Shown here: positions 40,670 through 44,078 of the stretch, in pieces | How positions within the stretch are numbered: the stretch's first letter is position 1 | Layout of the letters: each line of letters opens with the position of its first letter | Assembly: GCA_035758845.1 (NCBI GenBank) | Contig: DASTVZ010000111.1 | Location: forward strand, 1-44,078 | DNA length: 44,078 nt | Direction of reading: 5' to 3' | From: JALZOC01 sp035758845 | Lineage (GTDB): Bacteria > Acidobacteriota > Vicinamibacteria > Vicinamibacterales > 2-12-FULL-66-21 | Position numbers and translations under genes: made by a program | The notes under the pieces: generated by a model | The model's database searches: none | What the model was told of the DNA's origin: nothing | Seen by the model: the letters and a program-made list of their open reading frames with translations, nothing else

Positions 40670-41656
40670 ATGTTACTGAAGAGAAATCCGGACATTCCCT
40701 CCTCAGAAATCACTGACGAGCGTTTGTATCTGCGTCGGCGCGAATTCATTCGGCTCGCGGGGGGAGCTGCCATCGCGACCGTAGCGGCGCCAGTCCTGGC
40801 CTGCTCCGATGAACCGGTGGGGGCAGTCGCGCCGGTGGATGGCATGTTCGGGGCGCCAAATCTGCCGCTGACGGGTTACAAGGAAAAGGCCGTCACCGTC
40901 GACGAGAAACTGAATACTTTCGAAGAAATCACCGGCTACAACAACTTTTATGAATTCGGAACCGAGAAGGACGACCCGAAGCGGTACAGCGGCAGCCTGA
41001 AGACGAGTCCGTGGACCATCAAGATCGACGGTCTCTGTAACAAGCCGGCCGACTACCACATCGACGATCTCATCAAACCGATTCAACTCGAGGAGCGCAT
41101 CTACCGCCTGCGTTGCGTCGAAGCCTGGTCCATGGTGATTCCATGGATAGGTGTGCCGCTCAGCAAAGTCATCGAACGAGCCGAACCCACATCGAAGGCC
41201 ACGTTCGTTCAATTCACAACTCTCCTTCGCCCGACACAGATGCCCGGGCAGACACAGTCCGTCCTGGAGTGGCCCTATGTTGAGGGCTTGCGGCTCGATG
41301 AGGCAAAACATCCGCTGACTATCCTTGCGGTTGGTCTCTACGGCAAGACGCTCCTCCAGCAGAACGGCGCGCCAATCAGGCTGGTCGTGCCGTGGAAGTA
41401 CGGCTTCAAGGGCATCAAATCGATTGTCCGGATCCGTTTCGTAGACAAGCAGCCGCAGACGTCGTGGGCCCTCCAGAATCCCGACTGGTACGGGTTCTAT
41501 TCCAACGTGAACCCGGATGTGAGCCCCGTTCGATGGAACCAATCACGTGAGCGCCGGATCGGCACGTTCGTTCCTCGTCAGACAGTGATGTTCAACGGCT
41601 ACGGCGACCAGGTTGCGGCAATGTATGCGGGGATGGACCTGCGTCGGAATTACTAG
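40670..41656 (+). CDS. msrP: Protein-methionine-sulfoxide reductase catalytic subunit MsrP (YedY)
   Basis: This 328-residue sulfite-oxidase-fold molybdoenzyme begins with a Tat signal (RRREFIRLAGGAAIATVAAP, about 22-41). The molybdenum-ligand cysteine is C149 in YRLRCVEAWSM. The family's NNFYEFGTEKDDP, PWTIKIDGL and VPWKYGFKGIKSIVRI blocks are all present. It repairs oxidised methionines of periplasmic proteins, taking electrons from the haem protein MsrQ, the next gene (3-bp gap). The sequence VLAC just after the Tat helix (C45) hints at a lipoprotein form, but the match is imperfect. The gene is divergent from the kinase gene with 146 bp between, where I see no clear promoter. Confidence 0.93.
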   Translation: MLLKRNPDIPSSEITDERLYLRRREFIRLAGGAAIATVAAPVLACSDEPVGAVAPVDGMFGAPNLPLTGYKEKAVTVDEKLNTFEEITGYNNFYEFGTEKDDPKRYSGSLKTSPWTIKIDGLCNKPADYHIDDLIKPIQLEERIYRLRCVEAWSMVIPWIGVPLSKVIERAEPTSKATFVQFTTLLRPTQMPGQTQSVLEWPYVEGLRLDEAKHPLTILAVGLYGKTLLQQNGAPIRLVVPWKYGFKGIKSIVRIRFVDKQPQTSWALQNPDWYGFYSNVNPDVSPVRWNQSRERRIGTFVPRQTVMFNGYGDQVAAMYAGMDLRRNY

Positions 41657-41659
41657 TCC

Positions 41660-42265
41660 GTGCACAAGGCGGCGAAGGTCTGCGTCTTTCTCCTATGTCT
41701 CACGCCTTTCGCGTGGCTCGTGACGAGAACGTTGACCGGGCGCCTCGGGATCAATCCCGTTGAAGACCTGGAACTGACCACCGGCATCTGGGCGCTCCGT
41801 TTCCTCGTGCTGACTCTCGCCATCACGCCACTGCGGCGGCTGACCGGCTGGAATCGCGTCATCCAATACAGAAGGATGCTCGGCCTCTTCGCATTCTTCT
41901 ACGTGTGCACCCACTTCATCCTCTATGTCGCTGTCGATCAGTTTTTCGCCTGGACCCTCATCGTCAAAGACGTCGTGAAACGCCCATTCATCACGATGGG
42001 CTTTACTGCCTTCGTGTTGATGATCCCGTTGGCCCTGACGTCGACAAAGGGGTGGATCCGGCGCCTCGGCAGGAAATGGCAGCTGCTCCATCGCCTCATC
42101 TATATATCTGCCGTCTGCGCGGCCATACATTACCTGTGGAAGGTCAAGGTGATGATCGGTTCACCGGTCTATTACGCCGCGGTCATTGGCGCCCTGCTCG
42201 CATTTCGGATTCTCTGGCTGTTTCGTGCTCCTAAATCGATGAAAGCACAAAGGGTTACGGCGTAA
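41660..42265 (+). CDS. msrQ: MsrQ (YedZ) haem-binding membrane subunit
   Basis: This 201-residue protein starts at a GTG four bases after the msrP stop. It has six hydrophobic helices in the ferric-reductase-like YedZ fold: VCVFLLCLTPFAWLV, LTTGIWALRFLVLTLAITPLRRL, RMLGLFAFFYVCTHFILYV, FITMGFTAFVLMIPLAL, WQLLHRLIYISAVCAAIHYLW and YYAAVIGALLAFRILW. The histidines in THFILY, LLHRL and AIHYLW are the expected haem ligands. It passes electrons from the quinone pool or flavins across the membrane to MsrP. Confidence 0.92.
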   Translation: MHKAAKVCVFLLCLTPFAWLVTRTLTGRLGINPVEDLELTTGIWALRFLVLTLAITPLRRLTGWNRVIQYRRMLGLFAFFYVCTHFILYVAVDQFFAWTLIVKDVVKRPFITMGFTAFVLMIPLALTSTKGWIRRLGRKWQLLHRLIYISAVCAAIHYLWKVKVMIGSPVYYAAVIGALLAFRILWLFRAPKSMKAQRVTA

Positions 42266-42267
42266 TT

Positions 42268-42346
42268 ACATTTTGGCATTTTGCCTTCGCCTTCTCCCCT
42301 TCTCCTTTTTGCCTCTTGCCTTTCTGTCTGGCCCTTTTACCCCCCG
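42268..42346 (+). repeat. Pyrimidine-rich low-complexity tract
   Basis: About 79 bases after msrQ consist largely of TTTTGCCTT/CTTCTCC-type units on the plus strand. I see no ORF in the 204-bp gap up to the next gene. The tract may be a slippage-prone intergenic repeat. Its U-rich runs could also assist termination. Confidence 0.4.
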
Positions 42347-42469
42347 ATTCTGCCAGTTAGCCTGATTTTGGCTGCTTTCCGCGGGGTGGGCGCCCTATTC
42401 TGGCCAATGGATTCAACCGCACTGAACCGCGCCTAGCGGGGCGGCGCGTTGGAGGGGGCAGCGAGGCAT

Positions 42470-44078
<1,609 letters not shown>

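Noticed and set aside
40670..41656. MsrP as a Tat lipoprotein
   Set aside because: A cysteine follows the Tat helix (VLAC), but the lipobox is imperfect and the position is only suggestive.

Overview
The window is a GC-rich stretch of a Gram-negative bacterial chromosome, most likely from an acidobacterium (Vicinamibacteria-like). That placement is an inference. It rests on the mix of a PEP-CTERM-type exopolysaccharide (EPS) operon, CBM6-bearing secreted beta-helix proteins, MsrPQ and a Tes/Mss-like radical SAM enzyme, not on a marker gene. I see no rRNA, tRNA, CRISPR array, insertion sequence or integrase.

Layout. (1) 1-7702, minus strand: an outer-membrane beta-barrel, a GT2/CDP-glycerol-transferase fusion, two GT2 glycosyltransferases and a secreted phospholipase-D-like protein with CBM6 that runs off the left edge. 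(2) 8099-19406, plus strand: five paralogous secreted right-handed beta-helix proteins in tandem, two with C-terminal CBM6 repeats. Each has a recognisable sigma-54 (-24/-12) promoter just upstream. (3) 19415-37298, minus strand: one long, tightly packed EPS operon. In transcription order it encodes a sigma-54 activator, a degenerate GGDEF-like protein, a Wza-type export protein, a Wzz-type chain-length protein, a tyrosine kinase, an initiating sugar transferase, a flippase, a LicC-like nucleotidyltransferase, a YvcK homologue, a PEP-CTERM-associated ATPase, a nucleotide-sugar dehydrogenase, a membrane GT2 split by a stop codon, a Wzy-like polymerase, two GT2 enzymes and a methyltransferase. 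(4) 37523-40523: a PrsR-like response regulator, a small secreted protein with a PEP-CTERM-like tail, and an orphan, partly degenerate histidine kinase. (5) 40670-44078, plus strand: msrP-msrQ and a partial radical SAM gene.

How it may work together. Both minus-strand EPS operons are preceded by exact TGGCAC-N5-TTGC sigma-54 promoters (7778-7792 and 37351-37365). The beta-helix genes and the PEP-CTERM-like gene carry near-consensus ones. With two sigma-54 activators encoded here, the simplest model is one sigma-54 regulon that makes a polysaccharide, exports it, and secretes a family of proteins that bind or process it. A LicC-like cytidylyltransferase, a TagF-like transferase domain and a PLD-like secreted enzyme suggest the polymer may carry phosphodiester-linked alcohol groups. 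Regulon membership and polymer chemistry are inferences. The promoter matches and gene families are read directly from the sequence.
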